A stretch of DNA of 20,207 nucleotides from an uncultured Acetatifactor sp. GTDB lineage: Bacteria; Bacillota; Clostridia; Lachnospirales; Lachnospiraceae. Shown here piece by piece: positions 6,546 to 15,140 of this stretch. The DNA lies in the NCBI GenBank assembly GCA_910586515.1, contig CAJUGL010000062.1:1-20207 (forward strand), written 5' to 3'. A program made the position numbers and the translations under genes. The notes under the pieces are model-generated. The model did not search any database. It was not told the DNA's origin and saw nothing but the letters and a program-made list of their open reading frames with translations. Positions within the stretch are counted from its first letter, which is position 1. Every line of letters starts with the position of its first letter.

Positions 6546-8122
6546 TTACTTAATCAGCGCCGTAGCCGCATCCAGAGTATCCTGCAGCACCTGCTTCTTG
6601 GACTCAATGGCCTGTGACACGGTCATATCCTTATTGACGAAAATGCCGTACCACACTTCGCCCACCGCGCCGTTGGAGTCGATGCTGTGCCAGAGATCGT
6701 CATTGGTCTTTGCGCCCTCCTGGTAGCCAAGCTCCACCTGCTCCAGGCTTGGGAAAGCGGACTCAAACCATTCCGGATCATCCCTGTAATAAGTATCTCC
6801 GTCAAACCAGTTCTGCATCTCCTCGAACACCAGGTATACGGACTCCGCGTCTTCCACACCGATGGGAATAAAATAGCTGTTCACCAGCATAACCGGCGTC
6901 TGGCTTCCGTCCCCACTGGTTCCCACGGGAAGCGGGCATATATGAATCTCAAAGTCAATGTTTCCCGCCTGGTCAATCAGCTGATAGGGCTTCACCATGG
7001 AAAATGCCACCTGCCCCTGGAAAATACCGTTCAGCTGATAATCCCAGTCGTCATTGTCATAAGGCCTTGCGGAACCGTCCACATTGTAAAGCCTGTCAAG
7101 GAAATTGAACACTTCCACAGTCTTGGAATCGCTCAAGCCCTCTGTGGCGGAGTTGGCAATGGCCGCATTGTTGGAAGCCAGAAATGCGGAAACCGTGTCC
7201 GTCCAGACAGTGCCGTATCCGTAAGTGTCCGTGTTGCCGTCGCCGTCGGTATCCCTGGTGCAGGCCAGTGCGTACTCGGCGAACTTCTCCCAGGTCCACT
7301 CGCCTCTCTCCGCCAGTTTCTCCGGTGCTTCCAGGTTCAGGCTGTCAAGCATATCCGCATTATAGGCCATGTACGCTGCTCCTGTGGGAATGGTGTAATT
7401 GTCGGAAGTGCACATCAGGTATTCGTCACTGCCAAGCACGGAAAACGGCGTCAGCACCACATTGTCATTCAGAATATCCGAATCCGCAGGCGCGAAAACG
7501 GAAATTTTCTGGGCATAACCGTTCAGCACGGCGGGAATGCCGAACTGGGGGTCTGTCAAGTAAATGTCGCAGTCCGGAGTTCCGGCGGTAATGGATGTGT
7601 TGATACTCTCCATGATGCCGTCCCATCCCAGGTTTACCCATTCGATTTTACAATTCCATCTGGACTCAATCTCGCGTATTTTATCCAATTTCATCTGCAT
7701 GGTTTCGGAGTTGGAATAAGAGCCTCCTGCTGCCGTCACGTCCTCCAGGGTCTGGTAATTGCTGTCCCAGTACTCATCCCACCAGAGGCCGATTTTGATG
7801 GTGCGCCCGCCCAGGTCTTTCGGCTCATGGAGCACAACTGCCCCCCTGCCTGGTTTTCGCCGTCTCCGGAAGCCTCTCCATCCCCGGCATCCTCACTGCC
7901 GGATGCGTCCGCCGAAGCATCTCCGCTGTTTTCCCCGGAATCCCCGCTGCTCTCTCCGGAATCCTGATTTCCACTCTCCGACTGGCTGCCGTCCAAGGAA
8001 GTATCTTCCTGGGAAGAGCTTCCCTGGGAAGCGCCGTCATTGCCGCAGGCCGCCATGGACACCGCCAGGACAGCGCTCATCAATGCCGCACCGATTTTTG
8101 TTGCTAATGTTTTCTTTTTCAT
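6546..8122 (-). pseudogene. sugar ABC solute-binding lipoprotein, frame broken by a G-run
   Basis: A family 1 extracellular solute-binding lipoprotein, about 525 residues if the frame is restored. The 5' part (8122 to about 7841) has AGGAGG seven bases before the ATG, a lipoprotein signal ending AVSMAAC, and a long Ser/Gly/Asp/Glu linker. The 3' part (from about 7840) holds the binding domain, starting DLGGRTIKIGLWWDEYW and running through EKFAEYAL, the VAFSMVKPYQ region and IPIGVEDAESVY. The two parts lie in different frames and join at six G (7841-7846); one more G restores a continuous protein (GENQAGGAVVLHEPK). Everything else is intact, so this is a recent mutation, a sequencing or assembly error, or slippage. 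A GTG at 7835 could start the binding domain but would lack an export signal. It is the last gene of the operon, behind two permeases it presumably serves. Confidence 0.8.
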
Positions 8123-8202
8123 GATAAAACCTCCTAAGATTATTTTGATAGGGCGGACCGGGCGAAATCCCAACCCGCCTGTTTCACGAAATGATTTATC
8201 CT

Positions 8203-8218
8203 CCCGGAAAAGTCCGGG
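8203..8218 (-). other. intercistronic hairpin before the last solute-binding gene
   Basis: CCCGGA (8203-8208) and TCCGGG (8213-8218) make a compact 6-bp GC stem with a 4-nt loop directly after the permease stop at 8221. No T-run follows. In sugar operons such hairpins often stabilise or separate the message of a binding protein from its permeases; that role is an inference here. Confidence 0.45.
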
Positions 8219-8220
8219 CC

Positions 8221-9192
8221 TTATCCTACGATACCGCTGCGCTCCACCCCTTCCACAAAGCGCTTCTGCAGCAGGCAGTACACAATCACCACCGGAATAA
8301 TCATCATCAGAATACCCGCGTACAGATACAGCTGGGTCACCCCGGTGTCGCGGATCTCATAGGCCTGGGCGATCGTCGCCTGCAGGGTACCGATTCTCCG
8401 GCTCATGAGAAGTCTGTTGTTGATGGCAAAGAGCTGCGCGTAAAAAGTATCGTTATACTGCCACACCATGGAGAAAATGCTTACGGTGAGCACCGAAGGC
8501 ATGGCGTTCATCAGCATGATGCGGAAATAGGTATAGAAGGAACCCGCACCGTCCATGAAAGCCGCCTCTTCAATTTCCTTGGGCAGCCCCCGGAAAAACT
8601 GGTTGAAAATGTAGATGTACAGCCCCGAGCGCAGCCCGCAGGCAAACAGGGACATAATGTACATGGGAATGGGCGTGCTCAACAGGTTCACCCCGCCCCC
8701 AGTCACCAGACGCAGAATGCCGAAGATATCAAAATTACGGAATTCCGTATACCAGGGAAGCATCAGTGTATCCGTGGGAAGCACGATGGTCAGGATAACA
8801 CACCCGAACAGCAGCTTTTTCAGCGGAAATTCGAACCTGGCAAAACCATATCCCGCCATGGAACAGACGATGACCTGGATCAGGGTCAGGGACGCCACAT
8901 ACAGCACCGTGGTCAGCAGGGTCCTGGGATAAACAAGGGTCTGAAACGCTCCCCGGAAATTCTCCAGAGTGCCCTCCACCGGAAACAGCACCACCACCGG
9001 ATTGTAGAGATCATTGCTTGTAAAAAAAGCGCTTGAAACCATGGAAATTACAGGCCCCAGGATAATATAGGAGATGCCCACCAGAATAACCGCCTTCAGC
9101 ATCCACATCAGGACTGCCTGGACTTTTCTTGCCTTTTTCTTCATCTGCACCCTGTCCAGGGAATCCGCTTTTTGTTTTAATGTTGTCTTCAC
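8221..9192 (-). CDS. sugar ABC permease, UgpE/MalG type
   Basis: An inner subunit of a binding-protein-dependent sugar importer (MalG/UgpE/AraQ class), about 323 residues with six predicted membrane helices. The cytoplasmic EAA loop that docks the ATPase reads EIEEAAFMDGAGSFYTYF and is followed by NAMPS in the expected spacing. The N-terminus is a basic, Lys-rich cytoplasmic stretch of about 25 residues. I chose the GTG at 9192 because GGGGAGG lies six bases before it; an in-frame GTG at 9201 almost touches that site. The gene follows the partner permease with a gap of 14 bp and is followed by a hairpin and the solute-binding lipoprotein, so these three form one importer lacking its own ATPase. 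Confidence 0.9.
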   Translation of the reverse strand: MKTTLKQKADSLDRVQMKKKARKVQAVLMWMLKAVILVGISYIILGPVISMVSSAFFTSNDLYNPVVVLFPVEGTLENFRGAFQTLVYPRTLLTTVLYVASLTLIQVIVCSMAGYGFARFEFPLKKLLFGCVILTIVLPTDTLMLPWYTEFRNFDIFGILRLVTGGGVNLLSTPIPMYIMSLFACGLRSGLYIYIFNQFFRGLPKEIEEAAFMDGAGSFYTYFRIMLMNAMPSVLTVSIFSMVWQYNDTFYAQLFAINNRLLMSRRIGTLQATIAQAYEIRDTGVTQLYLYAGILMMIIPVVIVYCLLQKRFVEGVERSGIVG

Positions 9193-9206
9193 ACCAGGCA
9201 CCTCCC

Positions 9207-10115
9207 CTAATTGTAGTAGAATACCTTACTGGATATCAGTTTCACAATGACCGCCAGTACCAGGCACACCGCCAGGGAACTCATCAGGCTCATGGCCACG
9301 CTGACGCCCCAGTTATAATTTGTAAACGCCATATCGTATGCCGTCTGTACCACTTCGCTCTCCATGAAAGCATCCACAATGGTATAGACCACATTGGTGA
9401 CAATCAGGGGCGACACCATGGGAAAGGTCACCTTCCAGAAAGTCTCATATCCCGTTGCGCCCTCAATCTGGGACACCTCATACAGGGCGCCCGGCACGGA
9501 CTGCAGGGCTGCGATAAAGATGATAATCTGTACCCCGGAGGCCTGCACAATGTCGAATATCCGCCCCACCGCCGCAATCAGGTAATCCGACAGGACTGCG
9601 GGAAATCCCAAATCCTCCAGCATATAAAACAGGTACTCAATATTCATGCCGCCTGTCCCTGCTGCCTCCGCGGACACCGCCGCCACGCCGCCGGTGACAG
9701 CCTGCTGCGCCAGGGCAATGGAAGCGCTGATGGCTCCTGAATTCAGGATAATCGGCAGAAACAGGATTGCCCGGAAAATGGTGCGCCCCTTAAACTTTCC
9801 GTTCAGGATAATGGCAATGAACAGGCTGAAGAAAATAATCAGGGGCACGTCAATCAGCATGTTCCCGATGGAGCTTACCAGAATCTGGTTGTACTCCGCG
9901 TCCTGAAACAGGGCGTATTTAAAATTGGCAAGCCCTGTAAATTCCAGTTGATAGCCGCCGGTCTCCAACATCTGCATATCGCTCAAACTGAATCGAACCG
10001 ACTGGATAAACCCTTTCACATAAAACCACAGGAAGCCGATAAGCCACGGCGTAATAAAAATCAGTCCCGTAATCGCACGCTTCTGTATGAGAGAGATTCT
10101 TTTCTTTTTCTTCAT
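9207..10115 (-). CDS. sugar ABC permease, UgpA/LplB type
   Basis: A 302-residue permease of the MalF/UgpA class with six predicted helices starting near residue 15. The EAA loop is EVSQIEGATGYETFWKVTFP, close to residues 213-232. An external loop near residues 136-160 is enlarged and rich in Ala and Gly (TGGVAAVSAEAAGTGG), which is less common in the class. Start ATG at 10115 overlaps the stop of the DUF5696 gene by four bases (ATGA), with AGGAGG inside the end of that gene, so the two are translationally coupled. It pairs with the next permease and the terminal solute-binding lipoprotein. The exact sugar cannot be read from the sequence. Confidence 0.9.
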   Translation of the reverse strand: MKKKKRISLIQKRAITGLIFITPWLIGFLWFYVKGFIQSVRFSLSDMQMLETGGYQLEFTGLANFKYALFQDAEYNQILVSSIGNMLIDVPLIIFFSLFIAIILNGKFKGRTIFRAILFLPIILNSGAISASIALAQQAVTGGVAAVSAEAAGTGGMNIEYLFYMLEDLGFPAVLSDYLIAAVGRIFDIVQASGVQIIIFIAALQSVPGALYEVSQIEGATGYETFWKVTFPMVSPLIVTNVVYTIVDAFMESEVVQTAYDMAFTNYNWGVSVAMSLMSSLAVCLVLAVIVKLISSKVFYYN

Positions 10116-12799
10116 GCCGCACCTCCTGCCATTGCTTCCGGTTCTCCGTGATTCCGGCTGATGCTCTCAACGCCTGTTTCCCGGCAGCCCCTGTCCGCCG
10201 CTGCCTTCTGCATCTGCCCCGTTTTTTGGGCCGTCTTACTCTGCTTTGTCACATAGCTCATGGCATCCACCCTGGTGCCGTCCTCTGCCGTAAGCGCCTG
10301 CTCCGTCTTATTTACATAAACAGTGACACCATTGTCATATTCAACCACAGCCAGACCGTTTTCCAGTACCTCGTGATGAACCATGGCCGCTCCCTGAACC
10401 GGGGCCAGGGCTTCATTCATCTGCCGATACACGCTCTGGGCGCTGTCCATCCAGGTGGTGTAATTCACCGAATACTTATCTGCCGCGGAGGTATACTTAA
10501 TCTGACTGGAATCCTCCCAGGAGAGCGTATATCTGGGTGAAACGCCGTATTCAATCCAGCTTAGAATCAGTTCCTCGTCCACATCCTGGTCCATGAGATT
10601 CAGCGCGTTTCCGGTGTAATCAATGCTCCCGTGAATAACCATCTGGTAGAAGGGAATCTGCTCATCCACAATGTAAAACTTGCTGTAATAAGTGGGCGCA
10701 TCCACAATATCCGTCACATAGCCGAAGGTATAAGCGTTTCCGCCCCTCTCCATCAGCTTCTTTCCGGTCTGGGACAGCCTGTGGAACTGCGCCTTGATGA
10801 CCTCCTCCGCATCCTGCCTGCTGATGACCTCCGTGCGCTTCTTATCCGAGGCTATCACATCCCCCAGATCCCGCAGAGAAATGCCTCCCACATCGTATTT
10901 TTCCATCCTGTCCGCAAAATGCTCCACATACCAGGGAAGGAATTTGGGGGAAATCACATAATACACCAGTTCATCGTACCAGGACAGCGCACTGGTCTGC
11001 CGCATGGTGCCGGGATTCAGCGCCCCGAGCTGCACCACATAGCCGGAATAATACTTGGAAGCCTCCAGAAGATCGTTAAACCGTTTGGATGTGTACGGTA
11101 CTTTCTGGAATGCCACGTCCAGGAACAGCCGCCCGCCGTTTTCCTCCAGGCGCCGGGCCAGTGCTTCCAGTTCCGCCTTGCTGCCGAGAGCGCCCACAGG
11201 CTTCACCTTGTCCGCCGCGTCATGGTAAATGCCGCCGTTGAACCATCCCTGGTAATTCATCCGCACATTGCCGATACCCGCCTGGTAAATCATATCCAAC
11301 AGCGTTCCGGTCTGCTCGTAGGTGGTCATGGCCACGATTCCGTCATAGGGCACGCCCATCACCGCTTTCTGAATCTCCACGCCCCCCAGAATATCCACAT
11401 AGAAGGGAATGTCTCCCGCCTCCGTGCTGCCCAGAGTTCCTTCCGCCTTCAGCTGCTCCCGGTAGCACTGCGCCATGCCGGAGTAATCCGCCTCCTCCCC
11501 GCTTAGGAAAGAGTACACTACGGTCAGGTTTTCATCGTACAGCTCCCGCTCCACGGAGGGCACATCCGCCTTGTTGCCGGACACCCCGAACATGTTCAGA
11601 AGCTCCATTTCCCTGACGCTGAATTCCGCAAATACGTAATTATAACTGTTGGTTCTGCCCGCCACGTCGGCATTGATGATTCCCAGGGAATCCCCTTCTG
11701 TAATCCTTCCCAGGAAAGCCTGCTCCCCGTTCTTCATGCCGAACACGGGAAGCCGCACCGTCTCCGTCAGGTCAGTCACCACATAGCTCTGCACCACAGG
11801 GTCAATGCCGTAGACATTCTGCATATAAGCCGCGGCGGACGCGCCGTTGTTCAGATGAATCAATGCCCCGGAGCCGTCCGGCACCATCATGTAGCCCTCC
11901 GCCTCCGTGCCTGCCGCTCCGAAAAAGGGAAGCACCCGGAGCCTGGTGATCTTCGCTTCACCCTGCTCCCGAATCCGGTTCACGGGTATGGACACCGCCA
12001 GGCCGTTATCGGTAAGCCGGTAATCCACTGTCACCTGGAAGGATATATTTTCGGAACCCTCCGCGCCCTCCATGTCAATGGCGTAATCCTCTTCCGTGTA
12101 GCCGCATTCCTCAAAGGTGGCGTTCATCCGCTGCATGCCTACCTTGGAATTCATGGCATCCTCATTGAGATAGTAAATACCCTCCCGGAGGGTAAAGCGC
12201 CCCTTCATGCTCCTGGCATCCCGCTCCCCCAGTTTATCCAGAATCAGGGTCTGAAGCCTTTCCTCGCTGATCTGGGTGGGAACAATGCCCGTGGAATTGG
12301 ACGGGTCCTCCAAAGTGTAAACATAGCGGATACCTTTCTCCAGAGCCTGCGCCTCAAACTGCCCGTACTGGATACTCATGTCGTAATTGTTCATGGACGC
12401 CCGGTTTCCGGCGCTGTTGTAATAGATTACATCCAGTGTGGAATTCAGGAGGCTCTTATTCACCCCTGCCGCCACCGCGTCCCCGTCCCGGTCTTCCGGA
12501 TTGGACCGGGTAATATGTCCCGTGGCTTTCTCGTATACGGCAATCTCCGAGGTCTCCTGATCCGTATACAGCTTCAGCTCATCGTTCTCCGCCGCCAGTA
12601 CCATGCCCGGCACATCCGCCGAGCCGTCCTCCAGAGGCCTGAACTCCCCTCCCTCCTCCACTTCATAGGAAGTCAGGTACTGCTGATACCCATTATAATT
12701 GAAATACCGCATGATGATAAAGATGACTGCCGCTGCCGCCCCAATCAGCACCGCCGCCGCACAGACAGCGATTATCCTGCCTTTCTTTTTCTGTTTCAT
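10112..12799 (-). CDS. DUF5696 protein, membrane-anchored
   Basis: An 895-residue protein of the DUF5696 family, whose function I do not know. A single N-terminal membrane segment (about 7-31) after a Lys-rich start suggests an anchored, outward-facing protein. Residues about 40-440 are beta-rich (a supersandwich-like region with DGSGALIHLNNG). Residues about 460-740 look like a TIM barrel: strand-like segments GIVAMTTYEQ, NVRMNYQGWFNGG, GRLFLDVAFQ, GGISLRDLGDV, AYTFGYVTDIVDAP and PFYQMVIHGSIDYTG each end in polar or aromatic residues, as in glycosidases. A short beta region and a basic tail follow. The ATG at 12799 has AAGGGAG five bases upstream; the frame also holds an ATG at 12817 with no such site. 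Its place between two ABC importers suggests surface glycan processing, an inference. Confidence 0.75.
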   Translation of the reverse strand: MKQKKKGRIIAVCAAAVLIGAAAAVIFIIMRYFNYNGYQQYLTSYEVEEGGEFRPLEDGSADVPGMVLAAENDELKLYTDQETSEIAVYEKATGHITRSNPEDRDGDAVAAGVNKSLLNSTLDVIYYNSAGNRASMNNYDMSIQYGQFEAQALEKGIRYVYTLEDPSNSTGIVPTQISEERLQTLILDKLGERDARSMKGRFTLREGIYYLNEDAMNSKVGMQRMNATFEECGYTEEDYAIDMEGAEGSENISFQVTVDYRLTDNGLAVSIPVNRIREQGEAKITRLRVLPFFGAAGTEAEGYMMVPDGSGALIHLNNGASAAAYMQNVYGIDPVVQSYVVTDLTETVRLPVFGMKNGEQAFLGRITEGDSLGIINADVAGRTNSYNYVFAEFSVREMELLNMFGVSGNKADVPSVERELYDENLTVVYSFLSGEEADYSGMAQCYREQLKAEGTLGSTEAGDIPFYVDILGGVEIQKAVMGVPYDGIVAMTTYEQTGTLLDMIYQAGIGNVRMNYQGWFNGGIYHDAADKVKPVGALGSKAELEALARRLEENGGRLFLDVAFQKVPYTSKRFNDLLEASKYYSGYVVQLGALNPGTMRQTSALSWYDELVYYVISPKFLPWYVEHFADRMEKYDVGGISLRDLGDVIASDKKRTEVISRQDAEEVIKAQFHRLSQTGKKLMERGGNAYTFGYVTDIVDAPTYYSKFYIVDEQIPFYQMVIHGSIDYTGNALNLMDQDVDEELILSWIEYGVSPRYTLSWEDSSQIKYTSAADKYSVNYTTWMDSAQSVYRQMNEALAPVQGAAMVHHEVLENGLAVVEYDNGVTVYVNKTEQALTAEDGTRVDAMSYVTKQSKTAQKTGQMQKAAADRGCRETGVESISRNHGEPEAMAGGAA

Positions 12800-12849
12800 C
12801 GCAACTCCCTTCTGCATTTTTTATCGTTCCATCTGCCTGCCTTCCCGCC

Positions 12850-13470
12850 CTAAATTCGGAGCATCAGCTCATTATAGATACTGACAAAGAAAGAGACCAC
12901 CTGGCTAAGCAGCGTATACAGCAGCATGACAACGAAAACGATAATCAGCATGGCTATAAAGGTAAAAATAATGGTCAGCAGCGTCTTGCCCAGAGTATAA
13001 TTATGCACCGTCATGACACCGGACAGCACCAACAGCAGGAACCATGCAATGCCGAAACCCATGAGAATGAAGTAAAACGCCTCCTCATCCGCCACCACGA
13101 ACCTGGACAGGACAATGGCAGGCACAAAGGTCAGAATCATGGGAAGCATGGAATAACCGCACACCGTCACAATATCCTTCAGCCTTCCCTCCCCGTTCAT
13201 CAGGCAGGTGATGGACCAGTTGCCCACACAGAAGAGAAAAAACAGGACAAACACGGCCGACATCTCGGCAAAGCTGTTAATCTCCATGGGATTCACATTG
13301 TTGACTACAAATCCTGCATACTGTCTGTTTGCGGAAAAACACAGCCCAAAGAGAAAGACAAACAGAATCGCCAGGGGAACGCTGCCCTGTCCCCGGTGCC
13401 GGATTTCATAGAAACCGTCCGCCGGATGCCCGATGGTGTAAAATGCATATTTCAGTTTCTCCCTAAACAT
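12850..13470 (-). CDS. YIP1 family membrane protein
   Basis: A 206-residue protein with five hydrophobic segments (about 30-47, 68-90, 104-125, 131-153 and 162-192) and the family-like cytoplasmic loop GEGRLKDIVTVCGYSMLP just before the third helix. This is the Yip1 fold, a polytopic membrane domain of unclear role in bacteria. The ATG at 13470 overlaps the stop of the NHL/TPR gene by eight bases with a GGAGG site ahead, so coupled translation is likely; the DUF5696 gene follows after 50 bp. Being locked between those two genes suggests it helps assemble or anchor them in the membrane, which is only a context argument. Confidence 0.8.
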   Translation of the reverse strand: MFREKLKYAFYTIGHPADGFYEIRHRGQGSVPLAILFVFLFGLCFSANRQYAGFVVNNVNPMEINSFAEMSAVFVLFFLFCVGNWSITCLMNGEGRLKDIVTVCGYSMLPMILTFVPAIVLSRFVVADEEAFYFILMGFGIAWFLLLVLSGVMTVHNYTLGKTLLTIIFTFIAMLIIVFVVMLLYTLLSQVVSFFVSIYNELMLRI

Positions 13471-15124
13471 GGCTCACCCTCCTCTTCTTCCACAGCTTCT
13501 TCCCCAACCTGCTCCACAGCATCCACAAAATCACCAGGACAATCAGGCTTGTGAGGATCGTGCCCATATTTTCTTTCAGAAGCTCGTTCCGGTAACGCTT
13601 GTACGCAATGGAGTAATACTGCTTGCTGTTTCCGGTGCGGAAGCACTCCATGGCTTCCTTATTCTGTCCTGCGGCCAGGTAGCTCTTGCCGATTCCCACA
13701 TAGGCCAGTTCGAAATTGGAATCCAGTTTCAGCACTTCCTTCCAACATTCCACCGCCTGCACCTCGTCGCCGTCATACCGCAGTCCCACCGCCTGATTAA
13801 TCAGGCTGCCGTAACGTGTTGCCCGGAAACGGTTCACCAGATTTCTGGTGGCATCCAGTACCAAAATCTCCTCGCCCACAGTATCAATGGCCACCGGCCC
13901 GGTGAAGGTTCCCTCCTGGCTGCCCAGTCCCCCGAAAATATAGAGCAGATTGCCCTCGTGGTCATAAGTGAAAATTCTGCCCCTGACGGAATCCAGAATG
14001 GAGTAAATCCCCTGGTTGCGCACCACCACATCCACAATCCGGGAAGGACCGGAATAGGTACCGGAAATCCGCCAGTCCAGGTCTCCGGACAGCCCGCTTT
14101 CCTTTTTCTGGATAACATCCTCTCCGCTTGGATTCAGCCTGCGCACCGACTGCTTTCCCTCCCCGTCCACATTGGTGGCATAGACGAAACCGTCCTCGTC
14201 AATCTCCATGCCGGTGAACTCCGTAGGGATAAAAAGCTGCTGCCTGGCTCTCTGTTCCTTGGTGGAAAATCTTCTCCAGAAAATCTCCCAGGGCGTAATC
14301 TGCACATTAATGGTTCCCGTAAATCCCAGAAACACTCCCGCCTCGTCAAAGGCCATAATGCCCTCAAACTGGTTCTGGGCAATGACATACACACGGTCCG
14401 CATAATCCACTGCCACCTTCAGGGGGCGGAACACATATCCCTCTTCCAGAACATCGGACTTTGGATTCTCGATCACCTGTACCAGGTTCCCTCCGCTGTC
14501 CAGTTCCACCACCCGCATATTGTTGGTATCCGCAATGTACAGATTCCCCCGGGCGGATACATAAACCCCGTTGGGCGCGGAAAACGTTTCCTTCTTCCCG
14601 TCCCGTTCAAACTCCTGGATAACCTGAATCAGGTTGAACTCCCTGTCCGTGACCACAATGCGGTTGTTGTTGGTGTCCGCGATGTAGACATTTCCCGCCT
14701 CATCCGTATTCAAATCCTGGGGTCCCGACAGGTTCCCGCATCCGATCTGCGCCCCTGTGACAATGCCGTCCGGCACATAGGCCGCCGGAGTGTACTTGAT
14801 ATCTTCATAATAATCGTAATTGTAAGTCTCATAGGGCACGTTCTGTCCTGCCTGCACCGTGACAGCCGCCCCGTCCCACAGCAGCACTGCGGTTCCCACA
14901 AGCAAGGCTGCGGCTCTGACCAGGGAACCTGCTGCGCGGCTGTTCGCTTTCCCGCAGGCTTCTTCTGCTGCGCATCCACGCTCCGTTCTGCAGGTTTCTC
15001 CCGCTGCGTATCCGCCGGCTTTCCCGCAGGCTTCTCCTGTTGCGCGGACTCTCTCCGCCTTCCCTGCTTCCGCGGATTTCCCTGGGGTTTTCCCGAAAAA
15101 CAGTCTGTTCCGTATCTTATTCAT
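13463..15124 (-). CDS. NHL beta-propeller / TPR protein with two membrane segments
   Basis: A 553-residue protein. An unusual N-terminal region of about 66 residues with three 12-residue repeats precedes a hydrophobic segment (about 67-92). NHL repeats follow (about 132-435), with clear GNVYIADTNNNRIVV and GNLYIADTNNMRVVEL blades; then about two TPR motifs (about 439-505, including EVQAVECWKEVLKLD and AYVGIGKSYLAAGQNKEAMECF), and a C-terminal membrane helix (about 518-538) with a basic tail. The propeller and TPR should therefore lie outside the cell, tethered at one or both ends, and act in binding or scaffolding rather than catalysis. The start has AGGGGG six bases upstream; it lies 16 bp after the permease and overlaps the YIP1 gene. 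The ligand is unknown. Confidence 0.8.
   Translation of the reverse strand: MNKIRNRLFFGKTPGKSAEAGKAERVRATGEACGKAGGYAAGETCRTERGCAAEEACGKANSRAAGSLVRAAALLVGTAVLLWDGAAVTVQAGQNVPYETYNYDYYEDIKYTPAAYVPDGIVTGAQIGCGNLSGPQDLNTDEAGNVYIADTNNNRIVVTDREFNLIQVIQEFERDGKKETFSAPNGVYVSARGNLYIADTNNMRVVELDSGGNLVQVIENPKSDVLEEGYVFRPLKVAVDYADRVYVIAQNQFEGIMAFDEAGVFLGFTGTINVQITPWEIFWRRFSTKEQRARQQLFIPTEFTGMEIDEDGFVYATNVDGEGKQSVRRLNPSGEDVIQKKESGLSGDLDWRISGTYSGPSRIVDVVVRNQGIYSILDSVRGRIFTYDHEGNLLYIFGGLGSQEGTFTGPVAIDTVGEEILVLDATRNLVNRFRATRYGSLINQAVGLRYDGDEVQAVECWKEVLKLDSNFELAYVGIGKSYLAAGQNKEAMECFRTGNSKQYYSIAYKRYRNELLKENMGTILTSLIVLVILWMLWSRLGKKLWKKRRVSHV
14927..15034 (-). repeat. three 36-bp tandem repeats at the start of the NHL protein
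   Basis: Three consecutive 12-codon units read EACGKAGGYAAG, ETCRTERGCAAE and EACGKANSRAAG (residues 31-66). Each unit keeps a Cys at position 3 and Ala-Ala at positions 10-11. They sit before the membrane segment, so they should be cytoplasmic or part of an overlong signal region. The repeats are imperfect at DNA level but the 36-bp period is clear. Confidence 0.75.
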
Positions 15125-15140
15125 CTGCTTCCCCCTTTCC

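Noticed and set aside
7841..7846. Programmed -1 ribosomal frameshift at the G-run.
   Set aside because: The run gives only part of a slippery heptamer, no clear downstream pseudoknot was seen, and solute-binding proteins are not known to use recoding. Mutation or sequence error is simpler.
6687..7967. Open frame of 426 codons on the plus strand across the broken binding-protein gene.
   Set aside because: The opposite strand encodes a clear solute-binding domain; this frame is low in recognisable structure and crosses the frameshift only because it is a shadow.
11855..12853. Open frame of 332 codons on the plus strand.
   Set aside because: Antisense shadow of the DUF5696 gene, with no start signal or domain.
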